Shown here in pieces: positions 1 to 7,668 of a stretch of 64,000 nucleotides of DNA. Positions within the stretch are counted from its first letter, which is position 1. The number at the start of each line of letters is the position of its first letter. Made by a program: the position numbers and the translations under genes. A model generated the notes under the pieces. The model made no database searches. It was not told where the DNA came from and saw only the letters and a list, made by a program, of their open reading frames with translations. The stretch is from Embleya hyalina (GTDB lineage: Bacteria > Actinomycetota > Actinomycetes > Streptomycetales > Streptomycetaceae), in assembly GCF_003967355.1 (NCBI RefSeq), contig NZ_BIFH01000022.1, positions 248,001 to 312,000 on the forward strand, read 5' to 3'.

Positions 1-672
1 GAGGGCCGCGCACGGCCGGATCCGGCCTGTGTCCTGGCCGGCCATCGCGGATGCGGCTCGCTGGGCGAGGAGGACCATCGCCGCGCCGCCTTCCGTACGC
101 GAACCGCCTGTACCACCGCGCTCCTCGCCGAATTCCTGAACCTGAACAACAACGAGCCGATGACCTGCACGGTCGCGGTCGAACCCCACGGTCTCGACTT
201 GCCCGACGATCCGCGGGCCGACGACCGGGAGGTGTGGACCCGGTTCCGCGCCTCACCGCTGTGGAGCGAGATCCGGGAAGGTACTGAACTCCCTTATGAA
301 TCATGGGAGTTCGATCACAACCACCACGACGACGGGCTGTTCCGGGTGGACGCCTCGGGCCTGACCGCGCTCGTGGACGCCGTTCGGGAGGAACTCGTGG
401 GCAGCCACATGATGTCGTCCGGCCACGACGAGGCGAGGACGTCGGCCGATCCGACCGGACACCTCCTCCCATGGCTCGTCCGCGATCTCTTCGCCGAGGT
501 GACCTACCGGGTCTTCGGCGCCGTGCCCGAGGCACCACGACTCGCCTACGCCGCGGGACTGCCCTTCCACTGGTTCGACGGCGAGTACACCGAGGACCGG
601 CAGGACTTCGGCGTCCTGGTCCTGGTCGGCCCCGAAAACGTAGGCATCGTCACCATCGACGCCCGCGCGTGA
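1..672 (+). CDS. Hypothetical protein, 5' end cut by window
   Basis: The frame is open from base 1 and ends at a TGA at 670-672. An ATG at 160 could be the start, but residues encoded before it (including a LLAEFLNLNNNEP stretch) look coding, so the gene probably begins outside the window. The visible protein is acidic, rich in Trp and His, with no signal peptide, membrane segment or motif that I recognise. It is not in an obvious operon: the next gene is on the other strand and converges on it. Function unknown. Confidence 0.5.
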   Translation, partial: EGRARPDPACVLAGHRGCGSLGEEDHRRAAFRTRTACTTALLAEFLNLNNNEPMTCTVAVEPHGLDLPDDPRADDREVWTRFRASPLWSEIREGTELPYESWEFDHNHHDDGLFRVDASGLTALVDAVREELVGSHMMSSGHDEARTSADPTGHLLPWLVRDLFAEVTYRVFGAVPEAPRLAYAAGLPFHWFDGEYTEDRQDFGVLVLVGPENVGIVTIDARA

Positions 673-717
673 TCGACCGGACGGACCTCGACACACGTCC
701 AACAGACGGTCGGTGCG

Positions 718-1245
718 TCAGCGCACGGCCTCCAACACGGCCTCGCACAGCGCGACGTCCACGGCGTCGACAGGGACGAGCAGATCGGCCTCGAGCAGCA
801 GGATCGTCGCCTCGGGGCGGATGTCGTAGAACTCGACGACCTCCTTGAGCCCCATCCCGGTCCGGATGATCCCGACACCCCGACCGGTCGACCCGTCGAG
901 GCCCCGGGTGAGCCACCAGAGGCCGTCCATCACATACATCGCGTCGACCTCGTCGAACGCGCCCAGACGCCACGCCCGGGCCACCATGCCGCAGACGGTG
1001 TCCCAGAACAACGGCGCCGGCGAGCCCGCGAGGGCCCGCCGGCTTCGCTCGGCGAGGCGGACGACCATGGCGTCCACACCCGCCTCCGAGGGCGCGCCCA
1101 TCGCGGCGAGATCGACGACCACCGACCAGTCGCAGCCCAGACGCACGAGACGGTTCGCGATCCCCGGCCAACCGTCGTGCGCGATCTCGCCGGCGGGACC
1201 GGTGGCCAGGGAATGAATCACCTGGACCAATCCCGGAGCCGTCAC
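718..1245 (-). CDS. Hypothetical protein coupled to PadR regulator
   Basis: A 175-residue protein starting with GTG at 1245. Its start overlaps the stop of the upstream PadR gene as GTGA, so the two are almost certainly translationally coupled and co-transcribed. It is soluble, alpha/beta in character and rich in hydrophobic runs (for example residues around 85-110 with several Trp), with no Cys/His metal motif or membrane segment. PadR partners are often effector or membrane proteins, but this one matches nothing I know. Its job is probably tied to the PadR signal; this is inference. Confidence 0.6.
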   Translation of the reverse strand: MTAPGLVQVIHSLATGPAGEIAHDGWPGIANRLVRLGCDWSVVVDLAAMGAPSEAGVDAMVVRLAERSRRALAGSPAPLFWDTVCGMVARAWRLGAFDEVDAMYVMDGLWWLTRGLDGSTGRGVGIIRTGMGLKEVVEFYDIRPEATILLLEADLLVPVDAVDVALCEAVLEAVR

Positions 1246-1703
1246 GACCGTGGGGTGTACACGCGAGACACCGACGTACCACCCTTCCCACCCGGCGGGT
1301 CGAGCTCCCCGCGGGCCACCTCGCTCGACGGCGCCGGCGCGCCGGCGCCGTCGTCGACCGCCCCCGCTGCCCGTGACCCGGTCGCGCGCGAGGGAGGCTC
1401 GGCGGCCAGTGCCTCACGCACCGACTCCATCACGAGCCGACGCTCCTCCGCCAACACCTGTTCCGCTCTCGCCGTGACCCGGTACACCCGACGGATCGTG
1501 CCCTCGACCACCCGCTGCTCCGACACCAGCAGTTCCTCCGCCTCCATACGGCGCAGCGTGGGGTACAGCACCCCGCCGGTCACCTCGTACCCGAGCCCCG
1601 TCAGACTCCGCAGCAGACTCGCCCCGTGAGCCGAACCGCCCGCGGCGGTCAGCCGCAGGACGTGTGATCGCAACGCCGCCCGTGTCGGCCTGCCCGTCCC
1701 CAT
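1242..1703 (-). CDS. PadR-family transcriptional regulator
   Basis: A 153-residue protein. Residues about 8-80 carry the PadR winged helix: a GASLLRSL helix, then LGYEVTGGVLYPTLRRMEAE, the recognition helix typical of the family (Y-P-x-L-x-R-M/L-E). A basic wing (RVVEGTIRRVYRVT) follows. The C-terminal 50 residues are low-complexity and Pro/Gly-rich, unlike a classical dimerisation helix. The ATG at 1703 has a GGAG about 8 bases upstream. PadR proteins usually repress their own operon and an adjacent gene; here the coupled gene downstream is the likely target. Confidence 0.8.
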   Translation of the reverse strand: MGTGRPTRAALRSHVLRLTAAGGSAHGASLLRSLTGLGYEVTGGVLYPTLRRMEAEELLVSEQRVVEGTIRRVYRVTARAEQVLAEERRLVMESVREALAAEPPSRATGSRAAGAVDDGAGAPAPSSEVARGELDPPGGKGGTSVSRVYTPRS

Positions 1704-2017
1704 CACGACGCTCCGCGACCAGGCTCGTCGCACGGAGCCGACCGGCCTCGAACCCCGACCGGACCGGTGCTCCCGCGAACCGCGCGAGCGGCACACGATT
1801 CGACCCGCCTCCCGCGTTTCCCCGCATTGTGTTCCACGCCCGGTACCGTGTCCCGCGGACTGCGGGACCCGCTTGTAGAAACCCGCCGCCGGCCACGAAG
1901 TCCCCGTCGCGGCCCGGGAGTACGGGTATCGGATCGTTGTGGCGACCGCGGTGGACGTCCGGGCCTTCGGCTCTTGTTCCCCCGGCCCGTGTTCGGGTCC
2001 GACGATGTGGGGCTTCC
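1704..2017. other. Intergenic, no gene seen
   Basis: About 310 bases between the PadR gene and the end of the TetR gene. It must hold the PadR promoter. I see no convincing ORF, RNA gene or strong hairpin. Confidence 0.4.
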
Positions 2018-2626
2018 TCACGCGTCGGACGTGAACCCGTCCAGGACCTCGTCGAGGCCGGCGCCGATGCGTTCGGGGCTCATGCCGCGTTGTCGCTGGT
2101 AGGTGATCATGCTCGCGCTGAGCGGGGCCAGGAGCGCGTCGGCGAGGTAGGAGGCGTCGGATCCGGGTCGGGCCTCGGCGACGAGGGCGGCCAGGTGCGC
2201 GTGGTGCACCCCGTACGCCCCGCCGTATCGGGCGTGTGCGGAGTTCATCTCGGCGACCATCAGCAGGGTGGGCTGCGCCTCCACTCGATCGTGCAGGGCG
2301 TGCAGGAAGGCCCGGATGCGCTCCAGGGGAGGGGCACCCGGGCCCAGCGGCGGTGGCCCCGACATGAACGCCGCCTGGAGTTCGCGCTCCTTTTCGTCCA
2401 GGAGGGCGTAGGCCAGGCCCGCGCGGTCGCCGAAGCGGCGGTACAGCGTGCCCACGCCCACGCCCGCGCTCTGGGCGACCTCCTCCATCGACAGCGCTTC
2501 CACGCCCTTGGTGGCCACGATGTGCGACGCCGCGTCCAGGATCTTTCGGCGGTTGCGGGCCGCGTCCGCCCGTTCGATCGGTTCCGTCGGGTGAAGCATC
2601 GGTAGGTCCGTCGACTCGTTCGCCAC
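2018..2626 (-). CDS. TetR-family transcriptional regulator
   Basis: A 202-residue protein with an N-terminal TetR helix-turn-helix at residues about 22-70 (RRKILDAASHIVATKGVEAL, then VAQSAGVGVGTLYRRFGDRAGL). The C-terminal half is the helical ligand-binding and dimerisation domain, which is too variable to predict the ligand. It is divergent from an FAD-dependent oxidoreductase. The intergenic region holds two palindromes of the CGGAA-N4-TTCCG type, and two more lie before the DsbA-like gene at 5.9 kb. It is therefore probably a repressor of this redox module and of itself. Length is normal for the family. Confidence 0.88.
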   Translation of the reverse strand: MANESTDLPMLHPTEPIERADAARNRRKILDAASHIVATKGVEALSMEEVAQSAGVGVGTLYRRFGDRAGLAYALLDEKERELQAAFMSGPPPLGPGAPPLERIRAFLHALHDRVEAQPTLLMVAEMNSAHARYGGAYGVHHAHLAALVAEARPGSDASYLADALLAPLSASMITYQRQRGMSPERIGAGLDEVLDGFTSDA

Positions 2627-2715
2627 GTTCCACTCCCTCGTCGATGGTGCCCGGTTTCCCGGTCGTGCGGCCGGGGTGAAGGTGTTTACCCGCCGTGGAC
2701 TACCCGCTGCGGAGG

Positions 2716-2796
2716 TTACCGGAACCTCTTCCGTTTAGCGTTGCGCGGCCGTCGACGTCCGGATACCCTCGGCATAAGCGGATTGCGTTCCGCTTA
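2716..2796. promoter_or_regulatory. Twin operator-like palindromes, TetR/oxidoreductase promoter region
   Basis: Two inverted repeats lie between the divergent TetR and oxidoreductase genes. At 2775-2796 there is a perfect TAAGCGGA-N6-TCCGCTTA. At 2716-2737 there is a related ACCGGAA-N4-TTCCGT. Both match the consensus CGGAA-N4-TTCCG seen again at 5924-5976. The placement in the divergent promoter region and the recurrence point to the binding sites of the adjacent TetR protein. Confidence 0.65.
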
Positions 2797-2958
2797 GCCG
2801 ATGCCCTCCGCCCCACCTCCACCGCGTCACGCACGCGGAGCCGGGCGACGCGACGAGGACGACCCCCGGCGCGGCATCGGGACACGAGAACCGACGCGAC
2901 GAGGCCCCCGCCCGCGCGGTCGAAACGTGGACACCCCTCCGCCCGCGAAGGAGACGAA

Positions 2959-4362
2959 GTGCACGACTCATCGGCGACGGATCCGCCCGTGCCGCGCAAG
3001 GCCGCGTCGGATCTCGATTCCCGACTGCGCGGGGACGTGCTCCTCCCGGACGACCCCGGCTACGCCGAGGCCGTCGCCGCGCACAACCGCACCGTGCCGC
3101 ACCGGGTCGCGATCGTCGTGCTGCCCGAGGACGCCGACGACGTCCGCGAAGCCGTGGCGTTCGCCGCGACGTACGCGCTGCCCGTGGCCGTCCAGGCCAC
3201 CGGCCACGGCCCGTCCGTCACCGCCGACGACGGCCTGCTCGTCGTCACCCGCCGACTCGACGGCGTCACCATCGACGTCGAGGCCCGGATCGCCCGCGTC
3301 GAGGCCGGCGTGCGATGGGGCAGGGTCGTCACCGAGGCCGCCTCCCGGGGGCTGGCACCGCCCAACGGGTCGTCGCCGCTGGTCGGCGCGATCGGATACG
3401 TGCTCGGCGGCGGCGTGGGCCCCCTGGGCCGCACATATGGATACGCGGCCGACCACGTGCGCTCGTTCGACGTGGTGACCGCCGACGGCGCGGCCCGCAC
3501 CGTCTCCGCCGACTCCGAACCCGACCTGTTCTGGGCGCTGCGCGGCGGCAAGGGCAACTTCGGCGTGGTCACGGCCATGGAGATCGGCCTGTTCCCGGTC
3601 TCCGAGCTGTACGGCGGCGGCCTGTTCCTCCCCGGCGAATCCGCCGCCGACATCCTGCGGGCCTACCGGGACTGGACCACGACCGTGCCCGAGCGGACGG
3701 CCTCCTCCATCGCGTTCATCCGATACCCCGACCTGGACGACGTCCCGGAACCATTGCGCGGCAGGTACGTGGCCCACATCCGCGTCTGCCACTTCGGTCC
3801 GGAGGAGAGCGGCCGACGCCTGGTGGCCCCGCTGCGGGCCATCGGAACCGCCCTGATCGACACCGTCGGGCGCATGCCCTACACCGATATCGGAACGATC
3901 AACGGCGACCCCACCGAACCCGGCCCGTACCACGAACGTTCGACCCTGTTGCGCTCGTTGGACGACGACGCCGTCGACACCCTGATCGAGCTGATCGGCG
4001 CGCGGGCGGACAGCCCGCTCCTGGCGGTCGAGATCCGCCACCTCGGCGGCGCCCTCTCGCGCACGCCGTCCGTCCCCTCCGCGATCGGCTTCCGTGACGC
4101 GGCGTTCAGCCTGTTCGCCGCGAGCGTCCCCGCCCCGGACCGGGTGGCCGAGGCCGTCGCGTACCAGACCCGGCTGATGGCCGCGATGAGCCCGTGGTCG
4201 ACGGGCGGCCCCTATGTGTGTTTCATCGGCGGCCACGAGGTGGACGAGGCCACCGTGCGCGCCGCCTGGGAACCGTCGATCCATCGGCGACTCGCCGAAG
4301 TGAAACGGCGATACGACCCGACGAACCTCTTCCGCCTCAACCACAACATCCCGCCCGCGTGA
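2959..4362 (+). CDS. FAD-dependent oxidoreductase, berberine-bridge (BBE) type
   Basis: A 467-residue flavoprotein. The N-terminal half is the PCMH-type FAD-binding domain, with the PVAVQATGHGPSV segment whose His normally binds FAD covalently, and the GAIGYVLGGGVGPLGRTYG glycine-rich stretch. The C terminus YDPTNLFRLNHNIPP is the BBE domain signature. The second covalent-linkage Cys of bicovalent family members is replaced by Ser (GSSPLVG), so attachment through His alone is likely. The GTG start at 2959 has AAGGAG 5 bases upstream; longer versions starting earlier read through low-complexity sequence. Such enzymes oxidise alcohols, sugars or secondary metabolites; the substrate here is unknown. 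Divergent from TetR and probably repressed by it. Confidence 0.88.
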   Translation: MHDSSATDPPVPRKAASDLDSRLRGDVLLPDDPGYAEAVAAHNRTVPHRVAIVVLPEDADDVREAVAFAATYALPVAVQATGHGPSVTADDGLLVVTRRLDGVTIDVEARIARVEAGVRWGRVVTEAASRGLAPPNGSSPLVGAIGYVLGGGVGPLGRTYGYAADHVRSFDVVTADGAARTVSADSEPDLFWALRGGKGNFGVVTAMEIGLFPVSELYGGGLFLPGESAADILRAYRDWTTTVPERTASSIAFIRYPDLDDVPEPLRGRYVAHIRVCHFGPEESGRRLVAPLRAIGTALIDTVGRMPYTDIGTINGDPTEPGPYHERSTLLRSLDDDAVDTLIELIGARADSPLLAVEIRHLGGALSRTPSVPSAIGFRDAAFSLFAASVPAPDRVAEAVAYQTRLMAAMSPWSTGGPYVCFIGGHEVDEATVRAAWEPSIHRRLAEVKRRYDPTNLFRLNHNIPPA

Positions 4363-4406
4363 GGGCGACATGCCCGCGGACCGCGCGGTGGGACCCCGGC
4401 AACGGC

Positions 4407-4441
4407 CGCGGGCTCCACGACACTTCGTCGTGGAGCCCGCG
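4407..4441. terminator. Bidirectional hairpin between convergent genes
   Basis: A perfect 15-bp inverted repeat (CGCGGGCTCCACGAC and its complement) with a 5-base loop sits between the converging oxidoreductase and WrbA genes. It has no T-tract, as is common in actinomycetes, but its position fits a shared terminator. Confidence 0.75.
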
Positions 4442-4453
4442 CGCACCACCGGT

Positions 4454-5062
4454 TCAGGCGGCCCGGCCCCGCAGGAACTGCGCCGCCTTCTCCGCCACAC
4501 GCCGGCCCTGGAAGGTCGCCGCGGCCAGTTCCTCCGGCGAGGGGTCCTTGGCGACGTGCACGCTGCTGGCCCCGTAGGGGTTCCCGCCTCCCGCGGACAC
4601 CACGTCGTCGGCGTAGCCGGGCGGGACGATGATGGCACCCCAGTGCATGAACACGTTGTACATGCTGATGATGGTCGACTCCTGGCCGCCGTGTACGTCG
4701 TCGGAGCTGGTGAACCCGCTGACGAGCTTGTCGACCAGCCTGCGCTCGAACCAGAGCCCGCCGGTGGTGTCGAAGAACTGCTTCAGTTGCGCGGAGACGT
4801 TGCCGAACCGGGTCGGAGAGCCGAAGAGGTACGCGTCCGCCCACAGCAGGTCGTCGAGCGTGGCCTCCGGCACGTCAGCGGTCAGCCGGGCGTGCTCGGC
4901 CCAGTCGGGGTTGCTGCGGATGGCCTCCTCGGGGGCCAGTTCGCGCACCTTGCGCAGGCGGACCTCCGCACCGGTGGCCTCCGCGCCCTCGGCGATGGCC
5001 TTGGCCAGTTGGTACACGTGTCCGGTGGAGCTGTAGTGGATGACCGCGACGTTGACGCTCAT
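4454..5062 (-). CDS. wrbA: WrbA-like NAD(P)H:quinone oxidoreductase (flavodoxin fold)
   Basis: A 202-residue flavodoxin-fold protein. Residues 6-17 (VIHYSSTGHVYQLA) are the FMN phosphate loop. GSPTRFGNVSAQLKQFFD and GGQESTIISMYNVFMHWGAIIVPPGY are characteristic WrbA segments that surround the flavin and make the tetramer contacts. The length is typical. WrbA enzymes reduce quinones by two electrons and avoid semiquinone radicals. The gene lies 109 bases downstream of the DsbA-like gene on the same strand and probably shares its promoter with the CGGAA palindromes. Confidence 0.9.
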   Translation of the reverse strand: MSVNVAVIHYSSTGHVYQLAKAIAEGAEATGAEVRLRKVRELAPEEAIRSNPDWAEHARLTADVPEATLDDLLWADAYLFGSPTRFGNVSAQLKQFFDTTGGLWFERRLVDKLVSGFTSSDDVHGGQESTIISMYNVFMHWGAIIVPPGYADDVVSAGGGNPYGASSVHVAKDPSPEELAAATFQGRRVAEKAAQFLRGRAA

Positions 5063-5171
5063 GATCGATTCCTTTGATCGGGGGTTGTTTCGCGTGCCCG
5101 GGAGTGCTTCGGGTCGCTTCGTTGCCTGCCGTTGCCCGTCGTCGCCTGTTCGGCGCGTTCCGCCCGTCCCG

Positions 5172-5873
5172 TCAGTCGGCGGCCCGGTGCAGCAGGTCCT
5201 CGTAGACGTGCGGCTCGTCCCGTTCGACGACCGGGAATCCGACGCCCCACGCGCCTTCCCAGCGCAGGTCGATGCCGGGGTTGTGGTGGGCGGAGCCGTC
5301 GGGGAGGAACAGGGTCGGGCTGCCCTGCACGGTGTCGCCCGCGCACAGCGGGATCTGTCGTTCGATCTCCGCGCGCGCCGATCCCTCGACCAGGCCCGCC
5401 CTGATCGCGTCGGCGTCCACGTCCTCGCAGTCGGCCGCGACGCGGAGCACCTCGTGTCGCATCGAGATGTTGCGGCTGTGGCCGAACAGCGCGACCCGCA
5501 GGGCGCGGTCGAGTGCCTCGCTCGCGGCCGATCCCTGGCGTTTGGCGATCTCCACGGCCTCCATGGCCATCAGCGTGGTGACCGGGTACTCGTGCGCGGG
5601 CGCCTGCCACACCTGCCACCCCGCCTCGGGCGCGAGGGCGCCGGCGACGGGGATCTCCGCGTCCAGGATCAGCTTGGGCGTGGCCATGTCGTTGATCAGT
5701 TCGAGCGGGAACGCCCGGATGTCGAAGCGCACCCGCTCGCGCAGGCCCAGCCGCGCGCGAGTGGTGTGCAGCCGGTGCACGGCCACGTGTGCCCAGGGGC
5801 AGCCGATGTCGGCGAAACAGACGATCGTCCCCGGGGGGACCTCGATGGCGGGGGTGAGTATCGGGGTGTCCAT
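5172..5873 (-). CDS. DsbA/FrnE-family thioredoxin-fold oxidoreductase
   Basis: A 233-residue protein starting at the ATG at 5873, with GGAG upstream. Residues about 15-30 read VCFADIGCPWAHVAVHRL: the DsbA-type active site is CPWA, so the second Cys of the usual CPWC/CxxC is missing. A late VQGSPTLFLPDG motif supplies the cis-Pro loop of this fold. There is no signal peptide, so it is cytoplasmic like FrnE. With one catalytic Cys it may act as an isomerase or glutathione/mycothiol-dependent enzyme rather than a dithiol oxidase. Two operator-like palindromes stand directly upstream, tying it to the TetR regulator. Confidence 0.82.
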   Translation of the reverse strand: MDTPILTPAIEVPPGTIVCFADIGCPWAHVAVHRLHTTRARLGLRERVRFDIRAFPLELINDMATPKLILDAEIPVAGALAPEAGWQVWQAPAHEYPVTTLMAMEAVEIAKRQGSAASEALDRALRVALFGHSRNISMRHEVLRVAADCEDVDADAIRAGLVEGSARAEIERQIPLCAGDTVQGSPTLFLPDGSAHHNPGIDLRWEGAWGVGFPVVERDEPHVYEDLLHRAAD

Positions 5874-5923
5874 GTCCTGCTCCACATCGCCGTCCCGCCC
5901 GGCCCGGCCGGTGCCCGAGCCCA

Positions 5924-5976
5924 AAGCGGAATGCGTTCCGATTACCCCGTCAGGCTAACCGGAACCCGTTCCGGAT
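5924..5976. promoter_or_regulatory. Second pair of CGGAA-N4-TTCCG palindromes
   Basis: At 5924-5944 AAGCGGAATGCGTTCCG is followed by ATTA, nearly the palindrome at 2775-2796. At 5957-5976 there is a perfect CCGGAAC-CC-GTTCCGG. The pair precedes the DsbA-like and WrbA-like genes by 50-100 bases. The same two-site layout before the oxidoreductase argues for one regulator, the TetR protein at 2.0-2.6 kb. Confidence 0.6.
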
Positions 5977-6607
5977 GCAATCGGGCCACGACCCCCTCAC
6001 ACCCGTCCGGACGGGCGGGCGAGACGGGGCAACGGCGTGCGAGGCGCCGGCTGGCACGGGCGCTGCGACGACCTCACGGTGTGCGCGACCGGCCACGGCT
6101 GCCCCTTCCGTTCGCCCGGCTCGCCGACGAGGAGCGTCATCCCGGACCCTGTTGCCGGCCCCACCCCGGACGCCGCCCTGCGGCCCATACGCAGCGAAGC
6201 ACTGCTTCACGAGGTCAGGGGTGGCCCGCGGAAACACACCGTCGAATTGCCTCCGTTGCCGCCCGGTCCGGTGATCGTGGAGGCCCACCTGGCGGAGGAC
6301 AAGCCTTTCTCGGTGCAGGGAGACGGGCTGGGCCGCACCCGTTTCGGGCGACCTCCGCAGGGCGACGGCAGGGCGGAGCGGGTGCTGTGGTGTACCGCCG
6401 GGGGCGCCGAGTCGATCAAGGTCAAGGCGAAGACTCCATCGGACCACGCAACCGACAGGACTGCCCGAACCGTCGGCGGGGCGGCTCGGCTGCCCGACGG
6501 CGTGTCTTCCGCCGGTCGTTCCAGGCGAGTTCGGTGGCCTGTTCCTCACCACGTTCGATGACGTCCGCGGGGTGCGCGCCACCGCTGTGGCCGCCCGAGG
6601 AGACGGC
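5977..6607. other. No confident gene
   Basis: About 630 bases with several overlapping open frames on both strands, none with a recognisable family, start signal and codon bias together. A plus-strand stretch around 6200-6440 has moderately protein-like composition and may be the remains of a gene. Confidence 0.3.
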
Positions 6608-7414
6608 CTATACGAGCCGCGCGCCCTCGGGAGGCGTTGCGTCCAGGCCCCACAGCAGGCCTCGTCCCTCCCGTGTCGCGAGTCGCGCGACGGCACGGAG
6701 CACCGCCGCCGACAGCGGGCAACTGTTCCCGTCGGTGCACGCTCCCACTCCGGCGCCGCGGGCGGCCTCGACGGCGGAGAAGGCCGCATCGACGAGTGGC
6801 AGGGGATGGCCGTCGAGCGCGTCGGCCAACAGCAGGGTCTCATCGGGGTCGAGCCAACCGTATATGCCCGCGAAGCAGTCGACACCGGCCTGTCTCCAGG
6901 CGTCGCCCCGGCTCTCCAACCATTCGAGCAGGGTCCGAAGGTCTTGGTCGTACTCGAGAAGGCCTCGGAGGTCGACGCAGACACCGAGGGATCCCGGCAG
7001 CGTGACGTTGCCCATGAAGGCGCCGTCGCCGAGGCAGGTCTCCTCGACCGCCACCCGGAAAAGGTCGCACACTCGCAGCCAGTCGCCGTGATCCGGCGGC
7101 AACGTGTGGTCGTCCACGTCCGAGCGTGGCACCCGGCGCGGCTCACCTCGGCGCTTGGGACGTGACGCGGGTCGGGGGAACAACTCGGTGGGCAACGCCC
7201 CGGCGAGGTCGTGCCCGGCCATCAGATCGAAGGTCAACTCCCTGAGGTGGGGCGTGAACCGCGGGACCGGAGTGGGCCGCGGCCGTCCCCTGTTCCACAC
7301 CGCCTCCAACCACGGCTCGGCCACTCCTTCGGCGTGCAGCCGTCGGATGGCTGGTACGACTTCTTCGTGGAATCGCCGGTAGTCGAAGAGGTATATACCG
7401 GAATCGACGATCAT
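6608..7414 (-). CDS. Hypothetical protein
   Basis: A 268-residue protein read from the ATG at 7414 (MIVDSGIYLFDYRRF); upstream in-frame sequence is Arg-rich and looks non-coding. It is soluble, acidic and rich in Trp and Leu, with phrases such as LPPDHGDWLRVCDLFRVAVE and IYGWLDPDETLLLADALDG that suggest an alpha-helical fold resembling uncharacterised actinobacterial proteins. It has several Cys but no metal motif. Divergent from the next gene by about 250 bases. Function unknown. Confidence 0.6.
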   Translation of the reverse strand: MIVDSGIYLFDYRRFHEEVVPAIRRLHAEGVAEPWLEAVWNRGRPRPTPVPRFTPHLRELTFDLMAGHDLAGALPTELFPRPASRPKRRGEPRRVPRSDVDDHTLPPDHGDWLRVCDLFRVAVEETCLGDGAFMGNVTLPGSLGVCVDLRGLLEYDQDLRTLLEWLESRGDAWRQAGVDCFAGIYGWLDPDETLLLADALDGHPLPLVDAAFSAVEAARGAGVGACTDGNSCPLSAAVLRAVARLATREGRGLLWGLDATPPEGARLV

Positions 7415-7668
7415 CCTGCCTGCCCGGATCGATGGCCTGGTCGCGCGATGTCGTGGTGGGCATCGGCGAGCGCGTGTTCGCAGTCTCCCCCGACGGCGGG
7501 AACCCGCAGCACGCCGGCTTCGCTTCGCGGGATCTCCCACCGCCGGCGAGGTCCGCGCCCACGACCCGATCCGGTCACCGAGGTGCGGCTGCCGTGGCAT
7601 GGAGTTGTCGTCCCGAGATGATGGGATGCGGGGTGGTCGTTTCCGGGTCCCTGTAGGAGTTGGTGCCG

